From assembly GCA_963710665.1 (NCBI GenBank), contig CAVQBC010000003.1:1302001-1366000 (forward strand): a stretch of DNA of 64,000 nucleotides. Reading direction: 5' to 3'. Origin of the DNA: CAVQBC01 sp963710665 (GTDB taxonomy: Bacteria; Actinomycetota; Thermoleophilia; Solirubrobacterales; Solirubrobacteraceae). This document shows, one piece after another, positions 9,290 through 16,775 of this stretch. A model generated the notes under the pieces. The model worked only from the letters and a program-made list of their open reading frames with translations, made no database searches and was not told the origin of the DNA. Positions within the stretch are counted from its first letter, which is position 1; every line of letters begins with the position of its first letter. Made by a program: the position numbers and the translations under genes.

Positions 9290-10729
9290 ATGAGCACCGA
9301 GTCGCTGCAGTTCGTCGAGGTCGGAAGCGAGGGCGATCTCGAGGAGGGCGCGATGCGGGCCGTTCAGGTCGAGGGCAAGCGCGTCTTGCTCACCATGGTC
9401 GAGGGCAAGCCGTACGCGATCGGCGCCATCTGCACACACGAGCGCGCGAACCTCGACGAGGGCACCCTGATGGGCCACGAGGTCTACTGCCCGCTGCACT
9501 TCAGCTGCTTCGACGTGCGCACCGGCGAGGCGCTCGCCCCGCCGGCCGACCGCTCGACCTCCGTGCACGCGGTCAAGCTCGAGGACGGCAAGGTGCTCGT
9601 CTCCGCGGCGCCGGTCGACCCGGAGATGATCGACGACGACGACGACGGCGCCGAGGCGGCCGTGGCCGCCCCTCCGGAGCCCGAGCCCGAGCCCGCCGCG
9701 CCCGAGCCGGCCGCCGGGGAGCCCGGGCCCGAGGCCGCGCCCGCCCCGGAGTCGCCGCCCGCGGAGCGCGACGGCGCCGTCCCGGCCGCCCCGGAGCCGG
9801 CCGCGGAGGAGGCGCCCGCGTCCGCTCCCGCGCCGGCCGCCGTCCCCGCGGTCGCCGTCACGGCGCCCACGGAGACCAACGTCCACCACAAGCTGATCGC
9901 CCGCATCGAGGGCATCGAGTGGCTCGAGACCGGGTCGGAGTGGCTCGGCACCACCCTGCGCCCCATCCGCGAGAGCCGCGTCGGCGGGCGGCTCTTCGAC
10001 CTGCTCCACGGCCGGATCATGGGCCACGCCCTGCACCCGGCCCTCAGCGACCTGCCGATCGGCCTCGGCGCGGGCGCGATCCTGCTCGACCTCGCCGGCG
10101 AGCACGACGCCGCCGGGATCATGGGTGCCGGGATCGTGGTCTCGAGCGTCGCCGCCGCGACCACCGGCGTCGCCGACTGGACGGTCAGCGACGGCCGCGA
10201 CCGGCGCGTCGGCCTCATGCACGGCATCCTGCAGACGGTCGGCCTCGGCATGCAGGTCGGCTCGCTCGCCCTGCGCTGGAAGGGGGCGACCGTGCCCGCC
10301 GAGGTGCTGCTGATCGGCGGCTTCGGGCTGGCGGCCGGCTCGGCCTACCTGGGCGGGCACCTGGTGCTCGGTCGCGGCGTGATGGTCGACCACACCGCCT
10401 GGACCACCGGGCCTCGGCGCTGGACCCGCGTGCTGGCACTGGACGACCTCGACGACGGCGCGGTCAAGGCCGCCGACGTCGACGGCCGCAAGGTGCTCGT
10501 CTCGCGCATCGACGGCTCGATCTCCGCGATCGAGCACGCCTGCACCCACGCCGGTGGGCCGCTGTCGCTGGGCAAGGTCGAGAACGGCATCGTGCACTGC
10601 CCGTGGCACGGCTCGTGCTTCCGCCTCCGCGACGGCGCGGTCATCAGGGGGCCGGCGGCGCATCCCCAGCCGATGCTCGAGGCCCGCGTCCGTGGCGGCC
10701 ACGTCGAGGTCCGCGGGCGGCGCCGTTGA
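9290..10729 (+). CDS. Rieske - DUF2231 membrane domain - Rieske fusion protein
   Basis: This 479-residue protein has two Rieske [2Fe-2S] domains, one at each end. The first has Cys48/His50 and Cys67/His70 (CTHERA, CPLH). The second has Cys418/His420 and Cys437/His440 (CTHAGG, CPWHGS). A Pro/Glu/Ala-rich linker spans roughly residues 115-195. A DUF2231-type integral membrane domain follows (about 200-360, GHALHPALSDLPIGLGAG, about four segments). Such proteins probably pass electrons at the membrane. Having both Rieske centres on one DUF2231 chain is unusual. GGAGGGGG precedes the ATG. Its TGA overlaps the TTG start of the hydrolase gene, so the two are coupled. The partner oxygenase or reductase is not in the window. 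Confidence 0.8.
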   Translation: MSTESLQFVEVGSEGDLEEGAMRAVQVEGKRVLLTMVEGKPYAIGAICTHERANLDEGTLMGHEVYCPLHFSCFDVRTGEALAPPADRSTSVHAVKLEDGKVLVSAAPVDPEMIDDDDDGAEAAVAAPPEPEPEPAAPEPAAGEPGPEAAPAPESPPAERDGAVPAAPEPAAEEAPASAPAPAAVPAVAVTAPTETNVHHKLIARIEGIEWLETGSEWLGTTLRPIRESRVGGRLFDLLHGRIMGHALHPALSDLPIGLGAGAILLDLAGEHDAAGIMGAGIVVSSVAAATTGVADWTVSDGRDRRVGLMHGILQTVGLGMQVGSLALRWKGATVPAEVLLIGGFGLAAGSAYLGGHLVLGRGVMVDHTAWTTGPRRWTRVLALDDLDDGAVKAADVDGRKVLVSRIDGSISAIEHACTHAGGPLSLGKVENGIVHCPWHGSCFRLRDGAVIRGPAAHPQPMLEARVRGGHVEVRGRRR

Positions 10730-11592
10730 GCGACGAGCCGGCGAGCGGCAGCGCGGACGTCAACGGGATCCGCCTGCACTATCTGCGGGCGGGCGACGGG
10801 CCGCCGGTCGTGCTCCTGCACGGCTGGCCGGAGACCTCGGACATGTGGCGGCACGTGCTGCCGGCGCTCGCCGAGCGCCACACGGTGATCGCCCCCGACC
10901 TGCGCGGCTACGGCCGCACCGACGCGCCGCCGTCCGGCTACGACAAGCGCACCACCGCGGCGGACGTGCGCGCGCTGGTGCGCGACCTCGGGCTCGGCCC
11001 GGTGGCGGTCGCCGGCCATGACCGGGGCGCCCGCGTCGCGCACCGCTGGGCGCTGGACCACCCCGAGGAGGTCGAGCGCCTCGCGGTCCTCGACATCGTC
11101 CCCACCCGCGAGGTCATCCGCCGCTTCGACGCGACGCTCGCCGCCGGCTTCTGGCACTGGCTCTTCCACATGCAGCCCGACCTCCCCGAGGCGCTCGTCA
11201 GCGGCCGGGAGGCGGCCTACCTGGAGTGGTTCTTCGAGCGCTGGGCATGGCGGCGCGCGGCGATCGACCGCGAGACGATCGACTCCTACGTGCGCGCGTT
11301 CTCACGCCCGGGGCGGCTGCGGGCGGGCTTCGAGGACTACCGCGCGACGCTCACCGACGACCTGCCCGCCGACGAGGAGAGCTTCGCCGCGGGCCGCCGG
11401 CTGGAGATGCCGGTGCTCGCGCTGTGGGGCGCCCAGGGCCTCGTGGGCGGCCTGCCGGTGGCCGAGATCTGGCGCGAGTACGCGACGGACGTCCGCGCCG
11501 AGGCGATCGCCGACTGCGGGCATTTCGTCGCCGAGGAGCAGCCGGCCGTGGTCGCGGAGCGCCTGCGCGCGTTCCTCGCGGGCGCGGGCTGA
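10726..11592 (+). CDS. Alpha/beta hydrolase resembling haloacetate (fluoroacetate) dehalogenase
   Basis: This 288-residue alpha/beta hydrolase has an Asp nucleophile (GHDRGAR, Asp99) and oxyanion motif HGWPETSDMW. Its residues line up with fluoroacetate dehalogenase at a constant offset: Asp99, Arg100 and Arg103 for the nucleophile and carboxylate-binding arginines, Asp123 and a C-terminal His (DCGHFVAEEQP) for the triad, and His144-Trp145 for the halide pocket. An EDYRA motif carries a candidate pocket Tyr205. This points to hydrolysis of a short 2-haloacid; epoxide hydrolases of the same fold lack the Arg/His/Trp set. Translation probably starts at TTG 10726, whose TTGA overlaps the stop of the Rieske fusion. 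The activity is inferred from residues recalled from the family. Confidence 0.72.
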   Translation: MSDEPASGSADVNGIRLHYLRAGDGPPVVLLHGWPETSDMWRHVLPALAERHTVIAPDLRGYGRTDAPPSGYDKRTTAADVRALVRDLGLGPVAVAGHDRGARVAHRWALDHPEEVERLAVLDIVPTREVIRRFDATLAAGFWHWLFHMQPDLPEALVSGREAAYLEWFFERWAWRRAAIDRETIDSYVRAFSRPGRLRAGFEDYRATLTDDLPADEESFAAGRRLEMPVLALWGAQGLVGGLPVAEIWREYATDVRAEAIADCGHFVAEEQPAVVAERLRAFLAGAG

Positions 11593-11603
11593 GCGCGCGG
11601 ATC

Positions 11604-11660
11604 GCAACCCTCATGCAACACTCGCGCCGCGCACCGCCGGGGCGCAGGAGCCTCCAAACT
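11604..11660 (+). promoter_or_regulatory. Direct-repeat activator box and minus-10 element, copy 2
   Basis: GCAAC at 11604 and TGCAACA ending at 11620 keep the same 11-nt spacing, followed 36 nt later by AAACT (11656-11660). The box is 99 nt before the fhs start at 11719. Confidence 0.55.
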
Positions 11661-11718
11661 CCCCGGCCTCCCAAGTGCCGGCGGCCGCGGCGCATAACAC
11701 CGAACGGGGATGGCATCG

Positions 11719-13400
11719 ATGAAGAGCAGCCTTGAGATCGCGCAGGAGGCCGAGCTTCAGCCGATCGACGCGATCGCGGAGCAGAGCGGGCTCGAGGAGT
11801 CGGAGTACGAGCCCTACGGGCGTTACAAGGCGAAGGTCGATCTGTCGGTGCTCGACCGCATGGCGGACCAGCCGGACGGCAAGCTGGTGTGCGTGACGGG
11901 GATGACGCCGACGAAGGCGGGCGAGGGCAAGACGACGACGCTGGTGGGGCTGACGCAGGGTCTCGGGGTGATCGGCAAGCGGCCGGTCGCGTGTCTGCGC
12001 GAGCCGTCGCTGGGGCCGGTGTTCGGGGTGAAGGGCGGCGCCGCGGGCGGCGGCATGACGCAGGTGGTGCCGATGGAGGATCTGAACCTGCACTTCACGG
12101 GTGACATCCATGCGATCGGGGCGGCGAACAATCTGCTGGCGGCGATGCTCGATGCGTCGATCCTGCATGGCAATCCGCACAAGCTCGATCAGCTGCGGGT
12201 CGGCTGGCGCCGTGCGCTGGACATGAACGACCGCGCGCTGCGCCAGACCACGATCGGGTTGGGTGGTCGCGCGAACGGCTATCCGCGGGAGACGGGGTTC
12301 GACATCACCGCCGCGTCCGAGGTGATGGCGATCCTCGCGGTCGTCGCGCGACGTGCACGATCTGCGCGCGCGGCTCGGGCGCATCACGGTGGGCGCCTCG
12401 TTCGACGGCGGCAAGCCGGTCACCGCCGAGGACCTCGGTGCCGCCGGCGCCATGACGGTGCTGCTCAAGGATGCGATCAAGCCGAACCTGATCCAGACGC
12501 TGGAGGGGCAGCCGTGCCTGATGCACTGCGGCCCGTTCGCGAACATCGCGCATGGCAACAACAGCCTGGTCGCGGATCTGATCGGGATGAAGATCAGCGA
12601 CTACGTGGTCACCGAGTCGGGCTTCGGGTCCGACATGGGCGCCGAGAAGTTCTTCGACATCGTGTGCCGCTTCGGCGGGATCGCGCCGTCGGCGTCCGTG
12701 CTCGTCGACGACCGTGCGGGCGATCAAGCACCACGGCGGGATCGAGGACGATCCGCGCAACGACCGCCAGCACGGCCTGTCGGCGATCGAGGACGGGATG
12801 GCGAACGTCCGGCGGCATCTGGCGAACGTCAAGCAGTTCGGGGTGCCGTGCGTGGTGGCGGTGAACCGCCGGCCGGGTGATACCAACGAGGAGGTCGAGT
12901 TGGTCAAGCGCCTGGCGATGGAGGCGGGCGCGTTCGCGGCGGAGGCCAACGAGGGGTTCACGAAGGGTGGCATCGGGGCGGCGGACCTCGCGGGCGCGGT
13001 CGTCGATGCGTGTGAGCAGCCGTCGGAGTTCCGGCATCTCTACGACGACGATTGGACGATCCAGGACAAGATCGAGGCGATCGCGACGCGGGTCTACGGT
13101 GCGTCGGACGTGTACTTCTATCCGGAGGCCGAGAAGAAGATCGGCCAGTTCATCAAGGACGGGTTGGATCATTTCCCGGTGTGCATGGCCAAGACGCATC
13201 TGAGCCTGTCGAGCGACCCGTCGCTGCTCAACGCGCCGGAGCACTTCAGCCTGCCGGTGCGCGACATCCGCGCCTACACCGGCGCGGGCTGGCTGGTGCC
13301 GCTGTGCGGCGACATCATGCAGATGCCCGGCCTCGGCAAGAGCCCCGCCGCGCTCAACGTCGACATCGACGGCGACGGCCGCACCGTAGGCCTGTTCTGA
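11719..13400 (+). pseudogene. fhs: Formate-tetrahydrofolate ligase with two frameshifts
   Basis: This enzyme couples formate and THF with ATP to make 10-formyl-THF, or runs in reverse to gain ATP from C1 units. The P-loop TPTKAGEGKTTT and the motifs EPSLGPVFGVKGGAAGGG, PFANIAHGN and MPGLGKSPAA are all present. The reading frame breaks twice: an extra G near 12343 (between AILAV and SRDVHDLRARLG) and an extra G near 12707 (between SVLV and TTVRAIKHHGG). Correcting both gives about 559 residues, the normal length. Each segment is well conserved, so sequence error is a serious possibility. ATG 11719 is preferred over ATG 11710 because GGGGA lies 8 nt upstream. Codon choice favours G-ending codons more than in neighbouring genes until the last 100 nt. 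Confidence 0.88.
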
Positions 13401-13402
13401 GG

Positions 13403-13429
13403 CGCGCCGCGCGGCAGGGGCGCGGCGCG
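13403..13429 (+). terminator. Perfect 10-bp GC hairpin after fhs
   Basis: CGCGCCGCGC (13403-13412) pairs with GCGCGGCGCG (13420-13429) around a 7-nt loop, 2 nt after the fhs stop and before the ribosome site of the next gene. It may terminate or attenuate transcription. Confidence 0.55.
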
Positions 13430-13446
13430 GGACGAAGGAGCGCAGC

Positions 13447-14193
13447 ATGAATCCGGTGGTGGTCGTGGGGATCGTCGCGGCGACGCTCGTCGTCGGCGGC
13501 CTGATCGGCTCCGTCGGCGTCGGCGGCGTGCTGCTCTCCCCGGCGCTCGTCTACATCGCAGGCGTGGACGTCCACGAGGCGATGGGGACGAGCCTGTGCG
13601 CCTTCGTACTGACCGGGATCACGGGGACGGTGAGCTACTCCCGGCGCGGGAGCCTCGACTGGGCGGAGGGCGGTCGCCTGGCCATCGGCGCGGTCCCCGG
13701 CGCGCTGCTGGGGGCGTGGGCGAACAGCCTGCTCTCCGAGGAGGTCCTCAAGCTCGTCATCGCCGTCCTGCTCGTGGCGACCGGGGTCTACGCGTTCGCC
13801 GGGACCGAGGGGTCGCGCCCGCGCCGGTCCCTGAGCACCGGGCTGCTCGTCGGCCTCGGTCTCGGCCTCGGCTTCGGCTCCGCGCTGACGGGCACCGGCG
13901 GGCCGGTCCTGACCGTGCCGGCCCTGCTCCTGCTCGGGGCGCCGGCGCTCGTGGCGGTCGGGATCAGCCAGCTCGCCCAGCTCCCGATCGCCGCCTTCGG
14001 GACGCTCGGCTTCGCGCTCTACGGCGAGGTCGACCTCCTCCTCGGCGTCGCGCTCGGCCTGCTGGCGTCCCTGGGCGTCCTGTTCGGGGTGCGGATCGCC
14101 CACGCGGTATCGGCCGCCACCCTGCGCCAGGGCGTGGCGGTCGCCTGCATCGGGGCGGGGGTGGCCATCGCCATCGCCTCGGCGCCCGTCTGA
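13447..14193 (+). CDS. TauE/SafE family anion permease, second copy
   Basis: This 248-residue membrane protein of the TauE/SafE family has about eight hydrophobic segments and the internal repeat typical of the family (GLIGSVGVGGVLLSPALVYI in the first half, GFGSALTGTGGPVLTVPALL in the second). GAAGGAG lies about 6 nt before the ATG. It is only distantly similar to the copy at 3127. It follows fhs after a strong hairpin and precedes the direct-repeat box of the PanB-like operon. An exporter of an acidic product of the folate/Rieske pathway, or of sulfite, would fit; nothing in the sequence decides. Confidence 0.8.
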   Translation: MNPVVVVGIVAATLVVGGLIGSVGVGGVLLSPALVYIAGVDVHEAMGTSLCAFVLTGITGTVSYSRRGSLDWAEGGRLAIGAVPGALLGAWANSLLSEEVLKLVIAVLLVATGVYAFAGTEGSRPRRSLSTGLLVGLGLGLGFGSALTGTGGPVLTVPALLLLGAPALVAVGISQLAQLPIAAFGTLGFALYGEVDLLLGVALGLLASLGVLFGVRIAHAVSAATLRQGVAVACIGAGVAIAIASAPV

Positions 14194-14198
14194 TCCCT

Positions 14199-14255
14199 GC
14201 AACGCGGCTGCAACACAAGCCGCGGTCGGGAGCGGCCTGCCGGCGGGGGAATACT
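14199..14255 (+). promoter_or_regulatory. Direct-repeat activator box and minus-10 element, copy 3
   Basis: GCAAC at 14199 and TGCAACA ending at 14215 again have 11-nt spacing, followed 36 nt later by ATACT (14251-14255). The box is 103 nt before the GTG at 14318. Confidence 0.55.
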
Positions 14256-14317
14256 GCGATCACGGTCGTCTGGGAGGAGACCGACGTCCGCCTGTCCTCG
14301 ACGAAGGAGTCCCCATC

Positions 14318-15235
14318 GTGTCTGTGACCGAGCAAGCGCAGAGCGTGAGCGCCGAGCCCACAGCGCCCCCCAAGCGCAAGAAGGTCACGATCCCCTCGCT
14401 CGTCGAGAAGATGGACCGCGGCGAGCAGATCGTGCAGCTCGCCGTCTACGAGTACCGCCACGCGGTCATCGCCGACCGCCTCGGCATCGACATCCTGTGC
14501 GTCTCGGACACCGGCGGGATGGTCCTCTTCGGTCATCCGGACACGACCTCGGTGAGCTTCGAAGAGGTCATGATCATGTCCCAGGCGGTCGATCGCGGCT
14601 CGCAGTACGGGCTGCGCATGGTCGACATGCCCTACTGGAGCTTCCACGTCTCGCCGCAGCAGGCGGTCGAGAACGCCGGGCGCTTCGTGCACGAGTCCCG
14701 CGCCGAGGTCATGAAGTGCGAGGGCAACGTGCATCACGCGGAGGCGATCGGCGCGATCGTCAAGGCGGGCATCCCGGTCCAGGGCCACATCGGCATCACG
14801 CCGATGCGCATGGCGCAGCTCGGCGGCTTCCGCGCGCAGGGCAAGACCGCGGACCGCGCCAAGGAGCTCATCGAGGACGCCGAGGCGATGGTCGACGCCG
14901 GCTGCTTCTCGATCCTCTGCGAGGTGACCACCGAAGAGGTGTGCCAGTACCTCGCCGAGACGCTCCCGGTCCCGGTGATCTCGCTCGGAGCGGGTAATAA
15001 GGCTGATGGCGTGCACATCATCGCCAGCGACCTGTTCCACCTCTACGAGGAGCACCTGCCGCGCCACTCCAAGGTCTACACCGACCTGATCCCGATCATC
15101 GAGGACGTCTACACCCGCTACATGGACGACGTCCGCACCCGGACCTACCCCGGTCCGGAGCACACCGTGTACATGCCAGACGACGAGCGCCGCAAGCTCG
15201 AGCAGCTGCTCGAGTGGACGCCGCGCGAACGCTAG
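14318..15235 (+). CDS. PanB-like ketopantoate hydroxymethyltransferase superfamily protein, divergent active site
   Basis: This 305-residue TIM-barrel enzyme belongs to the superfamily of PanB, which transfers a hydroxymethyl group from 5,10-methylene-THF to a 2-oxoacid. The metal-site aspartates (VSDTGGM and VDMPYW) and the Lys/Glu pair (MKCEGN) are kept, as is GHIGITPMRMAQLGGFRAQG. The catalytic-glutamate motif LEC(V)P of true PanB reads LCEVT here, so the Glu is shifted by one, and the C-terminus is about 40 residues longer. It is therefore unlikely to be the pantothenate enzyme. GTG 14318 has AAGGAG 8 nt upstream. It leads an operon with amidohydrolase, Rieske ferredoxin and MFS carrier, suggesting C1 removal from, or addition to, a catabolic substrate. 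Confidence 0.72.
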   Translation: MSVTEQAQSVSAEPTAPPKRKKVTIPSLVEKMDRGEQIVQLAVYEYRHAVIADRLGIDILCVSDTGGMVLFGHPDTTSVSFEEVMIMSQAVDRGSQYGLRMVDMPYWSFHVSPQQAVENAGRFVHESRAEVMKCEGNVHHAEAIGAIVKAGIPVQGHIGITPMRMAQLGGFRAQGKTADRAKELIEDAEAMVDAGCFSILCEVTTEEVCQYLAETLPVPVISLGAGNKADGVHIIASDLFHLYEEHLPRHSKVYTDLIPIIEDVYTRYMDDVRTRTYPGPEHTVYMPDDERRKLEQLLEWTPRER

Positions 15236-15245
15236 GAGCTGATCC

Positions 15246-16328
15246 ATGTCGACGACTGCCCTGTCGATCATCGACACCGACATCCATGAGCGGGCGGAAC
15301 TCGACGCTCTCGTCCCGTACCTGGACAAGCGGTTCCGCCACTACATCACCGAGGCGGGCTGGGTCCCGGACCGCGTCCTGCCCTACACGCAGCTGACCGC
15401 CGGCGGGCTCGACCGCGCCGACGCGAAGACGGCCGACGGGCGGCCCGGCGGGTCGGACCTCGGCATGCTCCAGGAGCAGGTCCTCGACGAGTACGGGCAC
15501 GAGTGGGGGATCCTCACCGGCTGGCTGAACGCGTCGGCGTTCCACCCCGGGTGGGCCGAGTTCAAGACGGCGCTGATGACGGCCTACAACGACTGGCAGA
15601 TCGAGAACTGGCTCGACAAGGACGACCGCCTGGTCGGCTCGATCCACGTCAACATCCACGACCCGAAGGGCGCGGTCCGCGAGATCGAGCGTCTCGCCGA
15701 CCACCCCCGCATGGTCCAGGTGATGCTCTACATCGGCCCGACGGACTCCCCGTTCGGCGATCCGATCTACCACCCGGTCTACGACGCGGCCGCGCGCCAC
15801 AACCTCGTGCTCGGCATCCACCACAGCGAGAACTCGCGGACGGCGCTGGGCTTCCACCGGTACTTCATCGAGTGGCACACCCTCGTCCCGCAGGTGTTCA
15901 TGTCCGAGGTGGTGAGCCTCGTCTTCAACGGCGTGTTCGACAAGCACCCCGACCTGAAGGTGATCATGATCGAGGGCGGCTTCAGCTACGTGCCGCACCT
16001 CATGTGGAAGATGGACCAGCAGTACCGGGAGCTGCGGGCGGAGGTGCCGTGGGTGAAGCGCATGCCCTCGGACATCGTCCGGGAGCAGATCCGCTTCGCC
16101 ACCCAGCCGGTCGAGGAGTTCACCTGGGAGCAGTTCAGCCAGCTGATCGACCAGATGGGCTCCGACGAGCTGCTCTGCTTCTCCACCGACTATCCGCACT
16201 GGGACTTCGACTCGCCGCTCGAGGCGCTGCCGACGGACATGCCCGACGACCTCAAGCGCAAGATCTTCTCGGAGAACGCGCGCGCGATCTACGAGCGCCT
16301 TCCCGCGAAGGCCCCGGCGGTGGCCTAG
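15246..16328 (+). CDS. Amidohydrolase-2 family metal-dependent hydrolase or decarboxylase
   Basis: This 360-residue protein of the amidohydrolase-2 (ACMSD-like) TIM-barrel family catalyses C-N or C-C cleavage or decarboxylation in known members. It starts with DTDIHE, the metal-binding strand-1 motif in a D-x-D-x-H form. HHSE near residue 196 supplies the barrel His, and STDYPHWD near residue 315 the catalytic Asp. Family members of this sub-type often act in aromatic-acid breakdown. GGAGCTG lies before ATG 15246, 10 nt after the PanB-like stop, so it is in the same operon. The substrate is not evident. Confidence 0.78.
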   Translation: MSTTALSIIDTDIHERAELDALVPYLDKRFRHYITEAGWVPDRVLPYTQLTAGGLDRADAKTADGRPGGSDLGMLQEQVLDEYGHEWGILTGWLNASAFHPGWAEFKTALMTAYNDWQIENWLDKDDRLVGSIHVNIHDPKGAVREIERLADHPRMVQVMLYIGPTDSPFGDPIYHPVYDAAARHNLVLGIHHSENSRTALGFHRYFIEWHTLVPQVFMSEVVSLVFNGVFDKHPDLKVIMIEGGFSYVPHLMWKMDQQYRELRAEVPWVKRMPSDIVREQIRFATQPVEEFTWEQFSQLIDQMGSDELLCFSTDYPHWDFDSPLEALPTDMPDDLKRKIFSENARAIYERLPAKAPAVA

Positions 16329-16330
16329 CC

Positions 16331-16735
16331 ATGTCCGAAACGACGGCGCCCGCCGCTCAGGCGGGCGCGAACAAGAGCAGGATGCGGGTCGAGGTCTGCG
16401 CCTCGGAGGAGCTGCCCGCAGGCGAGATGGTCGGGACCAAGCTCGGCCCCATGCCGGTGGTGGTGGTCCGCGCGCCCGACGGCACGCTGCACGCGGTGCT
16501 CGACAAGTGCCTGCACCAGGGCGGGCCGCTCTCGAAGGGGCGGCTGGGGGCCGCCTCGATGGAGTCGAGCGGGGTCGACGACTACCGCGACGACCGGGCG
16601 GGGGAGATCCTCCGCTGCCCCTGGCACGGCTTCGAGTACGACATCCGGAACGGCAGTCTGCTGGCCGAGCCGAGCCGGTGCCTGCGGACCTTCACGGTGA
16701 CCGAGGAAGACGGCAAGGTCTTCGTGTCGCTGTAG
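16331..16735 (+). CDS. Small Rieske [2Fe-2S] ferredoxin
   Basis: This 134-residue soluble Rieske protein has the cluster ligands CLHQGG (Cys, His) and CPWHGF (Cys, His) about 38 residues apart. The spacing is longer than usual because of an insert containing ESSGVDDYRDD. Such ferredoxins carry electrons to ring-hydroxylating or other oxygenases; no oxygenase large subunit is present in the window. It begins 2 nt after the amidohydrolase stop and is clearly co-translated. A structural or sensing role for the PanB-like/amidohydrolase pair cannot be excluded. Confidence 0.82.
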   Translation: MSETTAPAAQAGANKSRMRVEVCASEELPAGEMVGTKLGPMPVVVVRAPDGTLHAVLDKCLHQGGPLSKGRLGAASMESSGVDDYRDDRAGEILRCPWHGFEYDIRNGSLLAEPSRCLRTFTVTEEDGKVFVSL

Positions 16736-16775
16736 GTCCCAGGTAACCGAGCCAAAAAGGGAGAGAGGAAGGAAC

